Source: Prevotella sp. (GTDB taxonomy: Bacteria > Bacteroidota > Bacteroidia > Bacteroidales > Bacteroidaceae). From it: a stretch of DNA of 64,000 bases. Shown here piece by piece: positions 17,111 to 25,761 of the stretch (position 1 is the first letter of the stretch; each line of letters starts with the position of its first letter). A program made the translations under genes and the position numbers. Under the pieces are notes generated by a model. It did no database searches. It was not told the origin of the DNA and was given only the letters and a program-made list of their open reading frames with translations. The stretch covers positions 1 through 64,000 of the forward strand of contig JAIKWS010000116.1 of the NCBI GenBank assembly GCA_024684515.1, read 5' to 3'.

Positions 17111-17275
17111 CCTGCTTCTAGCCTCCTTCTAGCCTGCTTCTAGCCTGCTTCTAGCCTGCTTCTAGCCTGCTTCTAGCCTGCTTCTAGCCTGCTTCTAGCC
17201 TCCTTCTAGCCTCCTTCTAGCCTCCTTCTAGCCTCCTTCTAGCCTGCTTCTAGCCTCCTTCTAGCCTGCTTCTAG
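17111..17275. repeat. 11-bp minisatellite, 15 units
   Basis: Fifteen exact-length units of CCTGCTTCTAG or CCTCCTTCTAG run head to tail with no gap, starting 12 bases after the exporter stop codon. The units differ only at position four, G or C, in the order G C G G G G G G C C C C G C G. Each unit ends in CTAG. There are no spacers, so it is not a CRISPR array. Confidence 0.95.
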
Positions 17276-17385
17276 GCTCCTGTTGGAGTATGGCTAGAGC
17301 GAGAGTGAAAGGAGACTGAAGCGAAGGAAGACTATGAGAGCATCGACCTATGGTTCCTTTCGATGAGTTTGCAGGCACAATTCAA

Positions 17386-17430
17386 GGAGAATTCAGGCAG
17401 AATCCGAGTCGGATTCAGGCAGAATTCTCC
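17386..17430. repeat. nested inverted repeat
   Basis: GGAGAATTC (17386-17394) mirrors GAATTCTCC (17422-17430), and GAATCCGA (17400-17407) mirrors TCGGATTC (17409-17416) inside it. No T tract follows, so it is a structured spacer of unknown role. Confidence 0.6.
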
Positions 17431-17536
17431 AAGCGGGTGATGGGGGTCTTTTTTAAAATCCGAATCCAAGGGCTTTATACATTTTTCTGCACTTAGTCTT
17501 AAAAACCATGAACCCCTCTTGAGGAGGGAAAAACAA

Positions 17537-17572
17537 TAGGAGGAAAACAACCACATCGTTGTCTTCCTCCTA
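17537..17572 (-). terminator. hairpin terminator of the surface-protein operon
   Basis: A 15-base stem with one mismatch (17537-17551 with 17558-17572, loop of six) is followed on the minus strand by a T-rich tract. It lies about 50 bases beyond the stop codon of the 49-residue protein. Confidence 0.65.
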
Positions 17573-17619
17573 GTCGTATGCTCATCATCCCTTTTTCGGG
17601 ATAGTAGCATGTTCAATGA

Positions 17620-17769
17620 TTAATCACCGCTAAAGATGTTAAATTCGAGTGTCAGACCTCCATTCATGATGAAATCTCCATCTACATCGTTGGCACTTGT
17701 TGAAATCAGGATGTTTTCAGGAGCCATCTCTATCACCTCTATTGAAGGCTTTTCATATTTTGCTTTCAT
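17620..17769 (-). CDS. 49-residue small protein downstream of a surface protein
   Basis: The frame runs from ATG at 17769 to TAA at 17620. It begins MKAKYEKPSIEVIEM and continues with APENILISTS, an Asp/Gly stretch (NDVDGDF) and a Gly-Gly near residue 38. The frame is open throughout, is preceded by an A-rich stretch, and lies 27 bases after the 907-residue gene in the same direction, just ahead of a terminator hairpin. The Tyr-x-x-Pro-x-x-Glu-Val opening followed by an Ile-Leu-x-Ser-Thr-Ser segment is, as I recall, shared by many tiny unannotated proteins in Prevotella. No signal peptide is visible and the function is unknown. Confidence 0.7.
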   Translation of the reverse strand: MKAKYEKPSIEVIEMAPENILISTSANDVDGDFIMNGGLTLEFNIFSGD

Positions 17770-17796
17770 ATCTATTACTTTTTTAGTTGGTTATAC

Positions 17797-20520
17797 TTAC
17801 TTTATGACTTTCTTTCCGTTGATGACATAGATGCCCTTGGATGGATTGTTGACGCGACGTCCAGTGAGGTCGTAGATGACGCCAGTCTCCACCTTCAGCT
17901 CGCCATTCTCGAGCGTTGCGATGCCAGTGGTCTCGCCGCCGTCGAACGACATGGTGAGCATACGTGCTGAATTGACACCGCTGAGTGTGATGTAGGCACG
18001 AGTGTTCTTGATTGTTACATCGCTGTTGACCTTATAGAGCAACTGATTGTAGACGATGTAAGAGTCATAAGGTACTGTAGCAGAAGCGGCATAGCTGCCG
18101 GTCATCGTCGCATTGGTGACAGCGTGGACAGGCTCGCCTGCTACTATGGTGCGGTTGGCCAGCTCATAGGCTGTGCCAGCCTGTGTTGCTTTCAACAGGC
18201 AAGGCTTATTAGCCGAGATGCCATCGTTGTTAACGAACGAGAGGTTTTGGGCTTCAGTATTGAACTCCTTGATGATATAGGCTTTGGCACCTGTTCCGAA
18301 GTTGGTTTCTACTTCTGCCTGGGTCATAGAGAATGGCAGTACAAGGGTGTTGAAGCCTTCCTTGATGGTGCGTGTCAGAGATACGACACCGGCACCGCTC
18401 TGTGTGTTGTCATAGGCATTGTCCTCGTTTATTGTATATGCCTGTGCAGGAACCTTGTAGAGCTCGATGTAGCCGATACCCATCCAGTTGCGTGTGTTGC
18501 CCGTGACGGTCTTCAGGCCAATCTTTACCTCCTGATTAGCACTGTTGACGAACGAGATGGACTGCTGTTCCAGTATGGTTGATGTCACGCACGAGCCCTG
18601 TGTGTCGTTAGCATAGAAGTAGACGCCATCAACGGGAGTATTTTCCGACTGGTCTTCTGCGAAGGCATAACAGCTCATGGAGTAGGTACCTTCTGGCAGC
18701 GTCACGGCATTGTAGAGTGCGAACTTGCCACTTGCCTTTGCAGAGGCGGACCAGTACTCATAGAAGTAGCTGTAGTCGCCGTTTGTCTTGTTGTCGTTGA
18801 CCATGACCTGGCTGTTGCCGTCACTTTCCTCTGTATACCAGCCGTCAGCCTTTTGCCATGTTGTCAAACCAGTCAGGTCGGGGTTGGTCATCATGAATGT
18901 GCAGTCGAACTTGGCACCATCGCCCACAGGGTTAGCAGCGTAGACGTAGGTCTTCATGGCTTCCTTCAGTGTAGAGGTTGCCGTGATGACAGTCAGGATG
19001 GCTGTTTCCTGGTCGTTGGCGAAATCAGCAGCCTGCACATTATTCTCCTGAGTAGTGATAACACCACTTAGAGTCGTGTTGGCATCGCTGTTGTCGTTGG
19101 CGACAGCGACGAGAGCATCGGCAAGAGCCTTCAGCTCAATCCACTCATCAAATTTGCTGACGGCTGTGGCAAGAGCCGTGTTGTAGGTAATGAGAGTGTC
19201 GAGTTTATCCCCTTCCAAACTTTCGACAATAAGTGCTAATACATTCAGTGCTGACTGTATGTTCGGATAGGCAGTATAGCTAGTTTGTATCTTCGTCTTC
19301 AGTTCGAGGAAGGTAGCGTATGGCTCTATCCACTTGTCTGCTTCAGTATAGAGGGCCTGCAAAGCATCAATGGCAGCAAGAAGCTCATCCACATCAGAGT
19401 AAGTCTGGTTGTAGGTGGCAACGTTGGTCTGCAGTTCACTGTAGACTTTAGTAGGAATCTTGCCTTTGTATTCCGATACCTGCGCAAGGAGGGTTGTCAG
19501 GGCAGCAGCCACATCGCCACAGAAATAGAGCTTGAAGTTGTCGAAGTGAACCCAGTTAGCCGTTCCTTCGGCAGTCTTACCAGCGGTAATGGTCAGGTCC
19601 TCGTCGGCACTGAGCACATAGCCCACGGTATAGTCTCCATCTTCTGTCCAGGAAACGGTCTTGTCGTTCAGCTTCAGATAGGTGCCATTGCCACCCAGGT
19701 TTGCCTTCAGTTTGTAGTAGCCTGGTGCCAGTCCTGAAAGCGTCTGACTCATGCTCCGTTCTGTCAGGGCACCATTGTCAGAAGACTGCCACTTTTCTGC
19801 ATAATATCCACCAACCTTGAAAGACTGATTGTTGCCCTGCGCACCGAAAGCAGCATCTTCAGAAAGCGTCCATCCGGTCATGTCGCGATACTCGAAGCCT
19901 GGGTTGGTGATGAAGCCCGTCACATCGAATGGGGCATCCATAGTGGCAAGCTGCCCATTGTCAATCAGCTCGAACATACCAGCGATGCACCACGAGCGCA
20001 TCAAATCGAATGTACCAGCGATGCCAATTTCGATTTCTGTCCCATCAGCAGCGATGGTGAAGTCGAGTGCATTACGATACATCTTAGAATCGAATGCGTT
20101 GGCACCTTCAGCCTGACTGTTTGCATATCCAGCAGCAGTAATGCTGCCGAGCGTCTTGATGGCCACTTTGTCGTTGCCGGCCTTCAATACGGCGTTAGAC
20201 GTAGCAGCGTTGGTGTCAAATTTCTCACCATAACGGTAGAAAGAGTAGTTGACCAGTGTGTAATTGCCGGCAGGAAGAGTAATGGTCTGAGTCAGGGAGA
20301 ACTCTGTCGTGGTCAAGCTGCTCCATCCCGCATAAGATTCTGTTGCATAACCAGTTGTGTTGTTGCCTTTTTGTGGGGCATTGAAATTTACATATGTCCA
20401 CCCATCCAGGCTCGACAGCGTTGCGTTCTTGATGTACTGACTCGTAACATCCTTTTGTGCGAATGCTCCAGCACATACGAAGAGTGCTGCAGCCGCAAAG
20501 ATTAGTTTTAGTTTTCTCAT
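17797..20520 (-). CDS. large secreted surface protein with lectin-like modules and T9SS-like tail
   Basis: The 907-residue product has a signal peptide (1-21, ending AGAFAQ). Three related beta-sandwich modules, resembling carbohydrate-binding modules, occupy about 25-185, 205-335 and 545-700; shared marks are N-P-x-F/L openings with T/GW and LPAGNYTL, APGYYKLKA and LPEGTYSMS. Residues 340-530 are helical, FIVAR-like. Residues 720-850 form another module found in secreted proteins of this group. The chain ends with TGVIYDLTGRRVNNPSKG and a final Gly-Lys-Lys, the form of a type IX secretion C-terminal signal. It is probably displayed on the cell surface to bind glycans; the ligand is unknown. 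Confidence 0.85.
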   Translation of the reverse strand: MRKLKLIFAAAALFVCAGAFAQKDVTSQYIKNATLSSLDGWTYVNFNAPQKGNNTTGYATESYAGWSSLTTTEFSLTQTITLPAGNYTLVNYSFYRYGEKFDTNAATSNAVLKAGNDKVAIKTLGSITAAGYANSQAEGANAFDSKMYRNALDFTIAADGTEIEIGIAGTFDLMRSWCIAGMFELIDNGQLATMDAPFDVTGFITNPGFEYRDMTGWTLSEDAAFGAQGNNQSFKVGGYYAEKWQSSDNGALTERSMSQTLSGLAPGYYKLKANLGGNGTYLKLNDKTVSWTEDGDYTVGYVLSADEDLTITAGKTAEGTANWVHFDNFKLYFCGDVAAALTTLLAQVSEYKGKIPTKVYSELQTNVATYNQTYSDVDELLAAIDALQALYTEADKWIEPYATFLELKTKIQTSYTAYPNIQSALNVLALIVESLEGDKLDTLITYNTALATAVSKFDEWIELKALADALVAVANDNSDANTTLSGVITTQENNVQAADFANDQETAILTVITATSTLKEAMKTYVYAANPVGDGAKFDCTFMMTNPDLTGLTTWQKADGWYTEESDGNSQVMVNDNKTNGDYSYFYEYWSASAKASGKFALYNAVTLPEGTYSMSCYAFAEDQSENTPVDGVYFYANDTQGSCVTSTILEQQSISFVNSANQEVKIGLKTVTGNTRNWMGIGYIELYKVPAQAYTINEDNAYDNTQSGAGVVSLTRTIKEGFNTLVLPFSMTQAEVETNFGTGAKAYIIKEFNTEAQNLSFVNNDGISANKPCLLKATQAGTAYELANRTIVAGEPVHAVTNATMTGSYAASATVPYDSYIVYNQLLYKVNSDVTIKNTRAYITLSGVNSARMLTMSFDGGETTGIATLENGELKVETGVIYDLTGRRVNNPSKGIYVINGKKVIK

Positions 20521-20714
20521 AAAAATAAGATTTTAGTTAATGTAAATGAAATATGTAAAAAAGTTGTATAGGTGATTCAACATCGCTTAATGGCTACCGT
20601 CGATGCTCGACAGTACCATATTTGAACAGAAGGCCTCGCGGCATGTGGATAGTATTGTTGCTGACATTAAAATTATAGCTTCGGGTTGAAAAAGAAATCG
20701 TTAACGTTTGGCTG

Positions 20715-20746
20715 CAAAGTTACAAAATTCTGTTGGAATCTCCAAA
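20715..20746 (-). promoter_or_regulatory. promoter of the surface-protein gene
   Basis: On the minus strand TTTG (20743-20746) precedes TAACTTTG (20715-20722) by 20 bases. The predicted transcript has an unusually long leader of about 190 bases, including a short stem at 20595-20615, before the start at 20520. Confidence 0.75.
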
Positions 20747-21009
20747 AAAAACAGGCACTTTTTGGGGTGATAATGATAAAAAGGAAAAAGTGATAAGAAA
20801 TAGAACCTTTTTGAATACTCTCAGGGAGAAGAATGATGCAGCTGATAAGTTATATAATGTACGCGAAGCTTTCCAGGATGTCGGTATTCAACGGTGATAG
20901 AAGAATAGTCCCCAATGCTGAAAAAAGTCATAGGAAAGGCTGAAAATAGAGCAAAGGATACTTTTCTGTGTGTATTTGCTGAAAAAAAGGTAGTGTTTGC
21001 TGAAATCGT

Positions 21010-21040
21010 TTTGTTATATCCTATTTATTGCTTACCTTTG
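21010..21040 (+). promoter_or_regulatory. promoter of the VTC-DUF4956-DUF2490 operon
   Basis: TTTG (21010-21013), 19-base spacer, TACCTTTG (21033-21040). The start codon of the first gene at 21067 is 26 bases downstream. This rules out the longer in-frame start at 21028, which would lie within the promoter. Confidence 0.85.
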
Positions 21041-21066
21041 CACCACAAGTTAAAACCCAGAACGCA

Positions 21067-21822
21067 ATGATGGAACAGCTCTTACAGCAGATGAAGCCGA
21101 TCACGCTAGCCGAGATGAGTGGTGTGAAGCTGATGAACCGCACCGATACGAAGTTCGTCACCACGATGCCCCGACTATTGTCGTTGCTCGAGATGGCACA
21201 GCAGGACTACTATGTGCAGGACATTGACGGCCAGCGTAACATGCTCTATGACACTACGTATTTCGATACCTACTCGTATGGCATGTATCAGGAGCACCAG
21301 CATGGGCACACAGGACGGCAGAAGATCCGCTTCCGCACCTATGTCAGTTCCAACCTGCAGTTTATGGAGATCAAGACCAAGAACAATCATGGTCGCACGA
21401 AGAAGAAGCGCATAGAGGTCACCGATATGGACCTTGCCGACCAACAGAAGCGTGACTTCATTGCCGAGCGGCTGCATTTCGATGTCGACAGCCTGCAGCC
21501 CCACATGCACAACTTCTTCCGCAGGGTGACGCTGGTGAACAATGCCAAGACCGAGCGGCTGACCATCGATACGCAGCTGCAGTTCAACAATCTGGTATCG
21601 GGCAAGTCGAAAGATATGGGACCGCTGGTCATCGTAGAGCTGAAGCGTGACGGACAGGTGTTCTCACCCGTGCTGGAGATGCTGCGACAGCTGCATATAC
21701 ATGCCCACGGCTTCAGCAAGTACTGCATGGGTGCCGCGATGACCAATCCCCAGCTTCCCGTCAACCGTTTCAAGGACAAGTTGCGCGATGTGGAAATCAT
21801 CCTCAGGAAAGATAATCAATAA
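21067..21822 (+). CDS. VTC-domain protein (polyphosphate polymerase-like)
   Basis: The 251-252 residue protein matches the VTC domain, the tunnel-shaped catalytic domain of polyphosphate polymerases. It shows alternating basic and acidic beta strands: LMNRTDTKFVT near 20-30, TTYFDTYSYGMY near 65, KIRFRTY near 88, FMEIKTKN near 102, GRTKKKRIEV near 111 and PLVIVELKRDG near 195. Bacterial members are often encoded beside DUF4956 proteins, as here. Whether it makes polyphosphate or another product is not known. Two adjacent ATG codons (21067, 21070) are possible starts. Confidence 0.88.
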   Translation: MMEQLLQQMKPITLAEMSGVKLMNRTDTKFVTTMPRLLSLLEMAQQDYYVQDIDGQRNMLYDTTYFDTYSYGMYQEHQHGHTGRQKIRFRTYVSSNLQFMEIKTKNNHGRTKKKRIEVTDMDLADQQKRDFIAERLHFDVDSLQPHMHNFFRRVTLVNNAKTERLTIDTQLQFNNLVSGKSKDMGPLVIVELKRDGQVFSPVLEMLRQLHIHAHGFSKYCMGAAMTNPQLPVNRFKDKLRDVEIILRKDNQ

Positions 21823-21844
21823 TTAATCATAAAACAAGCTATTT

Positions 21845-22522
21845 ATGGAACAACTAGCAAGCATTTTCACGAGTGATTTCTCAAACACTCTGTTGCGATT
21901 CCTCATCTGTGTCGTTGTCAACTGGATCATCGTTGACCGGCTGTACTACAAGAAGTGTCATCGACGTGACTTCTACTTCACCTTCATGCTCATCTCCGTA
22001 GCCATCTTCTTCCTGGTATACTTCATGATGGGTATGGATCGCGGCAAGGCCACGATGGGCGTCGGCCTGGGACTCTTCGGCATCTTCAGTATCATGCGCT
22101 ATCGTACCGACACGATGCCTGTCCGTGAGATGACCTACCTCTTCATCATTGTCTGTCTGTCGGTGGTGCATGCGATGTTCGACGTGGAGCAAATAGACCC
22201 CAACCATATCGCAGACATGGGCAAGCTCATCGTCATTGACCTCATCGTCGTGGCTGCCATAGCCCTTTGCGAGATGAAGTTGAAGGTGCAGTCGACAAAA
22301 CTCATACAGTACGACCGCATAGAACTGATCAAGCCAGAGAAGTACGACGAGCTGAAGGCAGACCTGGAGCAGCGACTGGGGCTTGAGATTCTGAAGATTG
22401 ACGTTGGTGGCGTGGACTTCCTCAAGGACACTGCCGTGCTGAAGGTCACTTATCGTGGACAGGAAGCCAACGATGTGGACGGGCTATTCAAAGTAAAGAA
22501 ATCACAATGGAGAGAAGTATGA
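21845..22522 (+). CDS. DUF4956 membrane protein
   Basis: The 225-residue protein has about four membrane helices in its first 145 residues (for example LLRFLICVVVNWIIV, FMLISVAIFFLVYFMMG and LIVIDLIVVAAIALCEM) and a soluble C-terminal domain of about 75 residues ending in a beta-rich segment. The loop GLFGIFSIMRYRTDTMPVRE near 78-97 is characteristic of DUF4956. It lies 22 bases after the VTC gene and overlaps the next gene. It is a likely membrane partner of the VTC protein; the biochemical role is unknown. Confidence 0.88.
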   Translation: MEQLASIFTSDFSNTLLRFLICVVVNWIIVDRLYYKKCHRRDFYFTFMLISVAIFFLVYFMMGMDRGKATMGVGLGLFGIFSIMRYRTDTMPVREMTYLFIIVCLSVVHAMFDVEQIDPNHIADMGKLIVIDLIVVAAIALCEMKLKVQSTKLIQYDRIELIKPEKYDELKADLEQRLGLEILKIDVGGVDFLKDTAVLKVTYRGQEANDVDGLFKVKKSQWREV

Positions 22523-23283
22523 ACAACAACCGAATCCTGATGGCAAGCCTGGCCATAGCTTTCTGCCAGCTGACATCAACCCCCGCAAGGGCACAGAGCG
22601 ACGACTTCGGCATCTGGACCGAGGCGAATGTAGAAAAATCCATTACCGACAAGCTGAGCATTGAAGGTGGTGCCGAACTCCGTACTCGCGACGACGGCTT
22701 TGGCGAGATAGACCGCTGGAGCGTCGGGGTAGGGGCCAGCTACGACCTCACTCCCTGGCTGAAGGCCAGTGTGGGCTACTCGTTGCTCAACGACCACAAC
22801 CACAAGGTGAACAACAGCGGCAAGAAATATGCCGACTACTGGGGATTCCGCCATCGTCTGAACGTATCGCTCACGGCATCCTACAAGATTGGCAAGCTGG
22901 GCATCTCACTGCGCGAGCGCTGGCAGTACACCTATCGCCCAGAGAAGACCGTACAGCGCTACTGGAACTATACCGATGAGGATGACGACCGCTATTATGG
23001 CGAGGAGGCCGACACCCATGTGTACAAAGGCAAGGGCACTAACAAGTGGCGCAATCGTCTGCAGCTGAAGTATAAGCTGTCGAAGCAGTGGCGACCCTTC
23101 GTGAGTGCAGAGACAACCGTAGGAGGCAGCGGCCTGGACAAAATACGCTATGCAGCTGGCACCGAGTGGCGCATCTCCAAGCAGCACGAACTGGAAATGT
23201 ACTATATGTACCAGCAGAATAAGAAAGATGAGGACGAGAGCAATCGACATGTAATAGGTGTAAGCTATAAGTATAAGTTCTAA
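22507..23283 (+). CDS. DUF2490 outer-membrane beta-barrel-like protein
   Basis: The 258-residue product has a signal peptide ending near ARAQ (residue 30). A series of amphipathic strands with alternating aromatic residues ends in YKYKF, the terminal aromatic typical of outer-membrane barrels. WTEANVEKSITDKLSIEGGAELR and WRNRLQLKYKLS fit DUF2490. A start at 22519, giving an ATGA overlap with the DUF4956 stop, is equally plausible and would shorten the product by four residues. As third gene of the operon it may provide an outer-membrane component for whatever the VTC/DUF4956 pair makes. Confidence 0.82.
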   Translation: MERSMNNNRILMASLAIAFCQLTSTPARAQSDDFGIWTEANVEKSITDKLSIEGGAELRTRDDGFGEIDRWSVGVGASYDLTPWLKASVGYSLLNDHNHKVNNSGKKYADYWGFRHRLNVSLTASYKIGKLGISLRERWQYTYRPEKTVQRYWNYTDEDDDRYYGEEADTHVYKGKGTNKWRNRLQLKYKLSKQWRPFVSAETTVGGSGLDKIRYAAGTEWRISKQHELEMYYMYQQNKKDEDESNRHVIGVSYKYKF

Positions 23284-23335
23284 ATGTGAGCATATTTGCT
23301 ACAATGTGTAAGTTGGTATTTTCGTTTATTCAGAT

Positions 23336-23369
23336 CAAGTTCCTGAGTGATCAGGGACTTGGTTTTTTT
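23336..23369 (+). terminator. intrinsic terminator after DUF2490 gene
   Basis: CAAGTTCCTGA (23336-23346) pairs with TCAGGGACTTG (23351-23361) through 11 pairs including one G-T, with loop GTGA, then a run of seven T (23363-23369). It overlaps the stop codon of the convergent Bro-N gene. Confidence 0.88.
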
Positions 23370-24157
23370 AGGTACGCTGCTATAAAGAAACCTGCTTCCG
23401 TCTGCACAATCAGTCCCTGCTTCTTCCTGTTCTTCAGCAGCTGTACTATTCTGGGCAGCTCGTGTGGCTGTGACAGGAAGCGATGGTTCAGGTAGTCGAG
23501 GCCAGCGGGTGTCCACACCATATACTCCTTCATGCGACGCTTGCCCTGCAGCGAGTAGAACGCGAAGCATCGCACCTCGGTCAGTCCCTTGCCCTCGAGC
23601 TGCGGAGCCAGGCACCAGCGGCCACCCCTGCGCTGCTGAATGCCCATGCGGCGCAACAGCTGGTTGAAGTCGCTCGTCTCCAGACCCCATGCGCGGGCCA
23701 CGTCGGTAGCTGTCAGGCAGCCGGTGTTGGGAGCGTTGACCAGCTGCAGCGTGCGGCCTATGATCTCGTCGGCCCGTGCCATCACCTCCTCAGCCGTCAG
23801 CGTCCGGCCGTCGGCAGCCTTCGTGGGGATATAGCCGCCCGTCTTGCGGATCTGAGGCAGCACCTCGGTGGTCACCCAGCGCTTGAACTGCTTGGCCGAC
23901 GCCAGCTTTGAAGAGAGGATGAGGGAGTAGAGACCCGACTCGTTGATGATGGTCATGGCCTGTTGTCCGCCAGGGGTGTCACGTTTCGTTACCCCCTTAT
24001 CCTCCTCATCAACATGGTCGTTAAGCGCTTTCCTTGGATTGCTGTATCTCAGCGCCTCTGCCACATCCTTACCCACGAACCTGGGCTCGCCCTGTCCATC
24101 GGTCAGCGTGCGGATCTCGCCTAACTGCGTGTTTGTGAAAGTTTTGATGTTGTTCAT
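23351..24157 (-). CDS. Bro-N phage antirepressor-like protein
   Basis: The 268-residue protein has a BRO N-terminal domain (about 1-110: EIRTLTDGQGEPRFVGKDVA, then NPRKALNDHVDEEDK and ESGLYSLILSSKLASAKQFKRWV), the DNA-binding module of phage antirepressors. A C-terminal half follows with TATDVARAWGLETSDFNQLLRRMGI near 150-175, typical of KilAC-like antirepressors. Third-position G/C is richer than in the neighbours, in keeping with phage or mobile-element origin. No other phage structural or integration gene lies nearby, so it is an orphan. A TAACTTTG box on the minus strand at 24230-24237 may drive it. Confidence 0.87.
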   Translation of the reverse strand: MNNIKTFTNTQLGEIRTLTDGQGEPRFVGKDVAEALRYSNPRKALNDHVDEEDKGVTKRDTPGGQQAMTIINESGLYSLILSSKLASAKQFKRWVTTEVLPQIRKTGGYIPTKAADGRTLTAEEVMARADEIIGRTLQLVNAPNTGCLTATDVARAWGLETSDFNQLLRRMGIQQRRGGRWCLAPQLEGKGLTEVRCFAFYSLQGKRRMKEYMVWTPAGLDYLNHRFLSQPHELPRIVQLLKNRKKQGLIVQTEAGFFIAAYLKKPSP

Positions 24158-24229
24158 TTTTGAATAAATAAGATGTTAACTACCGCGCGGCAGGAGGACC
24201 GGTCTATCTCCCCGTTTGGTTTCTGGATG

Positions 24230-24237
24230 CAAAGTTA
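24230..24237 (-). promoter_or_regulatory. promoter -7 box (TAACTTTG) of Bro-N gene
   Basis: A perfect TAnnTTTG box on the minus strand, 73 bases before the Bro-N start codon. No clear TTTG is seen at the expected -33 distance. Confidence 0.5.
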
Positions 24238-24281
24238 CTATGTTATGTGATTGGGGGGAAAGGGTATCAATTCCCCAAGAG

Positions 24282-24569
24282 TTAATGTTGGAATTCTACG
24301 ACGATTTTCCTTATCTTCAATATTATTTCATGCCGATCAATGCCCATTCCAAGATACTTTCTGTACGGACTGTCTTCGCAATCGGGCTCCAGCTGGGCAT
24401 CATACTTGCGATCGCTGTATTGCTCATAGACGCCATTGCTCCTAAGCACACAAATGATACCCATCAGATGATATTTGTTAAACATGCGGCATTTCCTGCT
24501 TCTTGTGCTGGGCATCAGGTATTCCACTACTTCGTCGTCGGATAGGAGTACCCCCCCAGAGTTTATCAT
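24282..24569 (-). CDS. hypothetical or relict protein, 95 residues
   Basis: An open frame of 95 codons with ordinary amino-acid composition (for example EYLMPSTRSRKCRMFNKYHL and RHEIILKIRKIVVEF). No family is recognised and there is no promoter box directly upstream; the start codon abuts the first copy of the repeat field. It may be a real small gene of the accessory patch, a decayed remnant, or a chance frame. It points toward the Bro-N gene. Confidence 0.3.
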   Translation of the reverse strand: MINSGGVLLSDDEVVEYLMPSTRSRKCRMFNKYHLMGIICVLRSNGVYEQYSDRKYDAQLEPDCEDSPYRKYLGMGIDRHEIILKIRKIVVEFQH

Positions 24570-24574
24570 ATAGA

Positions 24575-25508
24575 CATATTTTCAGGGGGTGGGAATAGCC
24601 TTAAGAGAACTGCAACACTGCAACACTGCAACGCCTGCGAGGGCTGAGAGGGCAGAGTAAACGGCTGGGGGCAAGTCACAAAAAATCTTATGGGAGATAT
24701 ATAAATATAGATATAGATATATTTTCTGGGTATGGGAATAGCCTTAAGAGAACTGCAACACTGCAACGCTGCAACACTGCAACGCTGCAACGCCTGAGAG
24801 GGCTGAGAGGGCAGAGCAAACGTTGGGGGCCAGTCTCAAAAAATCTGCTGGAGATAATTGTGATTAAATTTAGAAATACGCACTAAACAATACATCGTGC
24901 ACTTCAGCAGTCCGAACACCCCGGGAAAATTTGGCTGCATGTGTTGCAGTGTTGCAGTGTTGCAGTTCCAAAATGGATTGTACAAAAGTCCAATATTAAT
25001 TCTATATTTATATATATATAAATAAATATAGGCATATTTTAAGGGGGTGGGAATAGCCTTAAGAGAACTGCAACACTGCAACACTGCAACGCCTGCGACA
25101 CCTGAGAGGGCAGAGCAAACGTTGGGGGCAAGTCTCAAAAAATCTTCCAGGAGATAATTGTGATTAAATTTAGAAATACGTACTCTAAAATAGAAGGTGC
25201 AATTCAGCAGTCCGGACTACCCCGGGGGAATTTACTGTATGTGTTGCAGTGTTGCAGTGTTGCAGTTCCAAAATGGATTGTACGAAGGTCAAAAATTAAG
25301 TCTATCAATTCAGCAGTCCGAACTACCGGGAAATTTTGCTGCATGTGTTGCAGTGTTGCAGTGTTGCAGTTCCAAAATGGATTGTACAAAAGTCAAAGAT
25401 TAATTCTATATTTATTTATATTATAAATATAGGTATATTTTCAGGGTATAGGAATAGCCTTAAGAGAACTGCAACACTGCAACGCTGCAACGCTGTTGTG
25501 TGCAGAGC
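24575..25508. repeat. interspersed P/Q repeat field built on CTGCAACN octamers
   Basis: Two repeat modules alternate in the order P P Q P Q Q P. P copies start near 24575, 24718, 25032 and 25432 and share GGAATAGCCTTAAGAGAACT followed by two to five CTGCAAC-type octamers, then GGGCAGAG. Q copies start near 24901, 25201 and 25307 and share CAGCAGTCCG, then GTTGCAGT octamers, then TTCCAAAATGGATTGTAC. The octamer core of Q is the reverse complement of that of P, so each P-Q pair can fold into a stem of about 25 bp. AT-rich tracts separate the modules. No frame in this field is convincingly coding. Confidence 0.88.
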
Positions 25509-25573
25509 AAAAAAAATCGCAGGAAAATGAAAAATTTTTTGCGAAACATTCGTGAACCGCAATCGGATATGTT

Positions 25574-25581
25574 TACCTTTG
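25574..25581 (+). promoter_or_regulatory. promoter -7 box (TACCTTTG) of HU-HIG gene
   Basis: A perfect TACCTTTG box directly after the repeat field, about 180 bases before the HU-HIG start, which implies a long 5' leader. The -33 element is weak (TTCG near 25550). Confidence 0.6.
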
Positions 25582-25761
25582 CAGTGTCAAATTGATAAAC
25601 CGACGAGACGGGCTCTGGAGGTAAAAATTGCGACGGATAAATTTAACAATTGCGCGCATTAACCTTTGCAAATTCCACCTGTCACAGCAGCCTCGGAGGC
25701 CAGTCAGGAGACACGGATAGTATTAACAAAATTATTAACAAACGTAACAAAACCAGACATT

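Larger units (their letters stand above)
20521..21066. other. divergent intergenic region with two promoters
   Basis: This stretch separates the minus-strand surface protein from the plus-strand VTC operon. It holds one promoter for each (listed separately), a roughly 190-base 5' leader for the surface protein and a short palindrome at 20595-20615. No gene is seen in the middle (20750-21000). Confidence 0.6.

Noticed and set aside
25135..25530. Short frames with cysteine-rich repeats in the P/Q field
   Set aside because: The CSVAVLQ-type sequence is a translation of the octamer repeat itself; starts and stops vary between copies.
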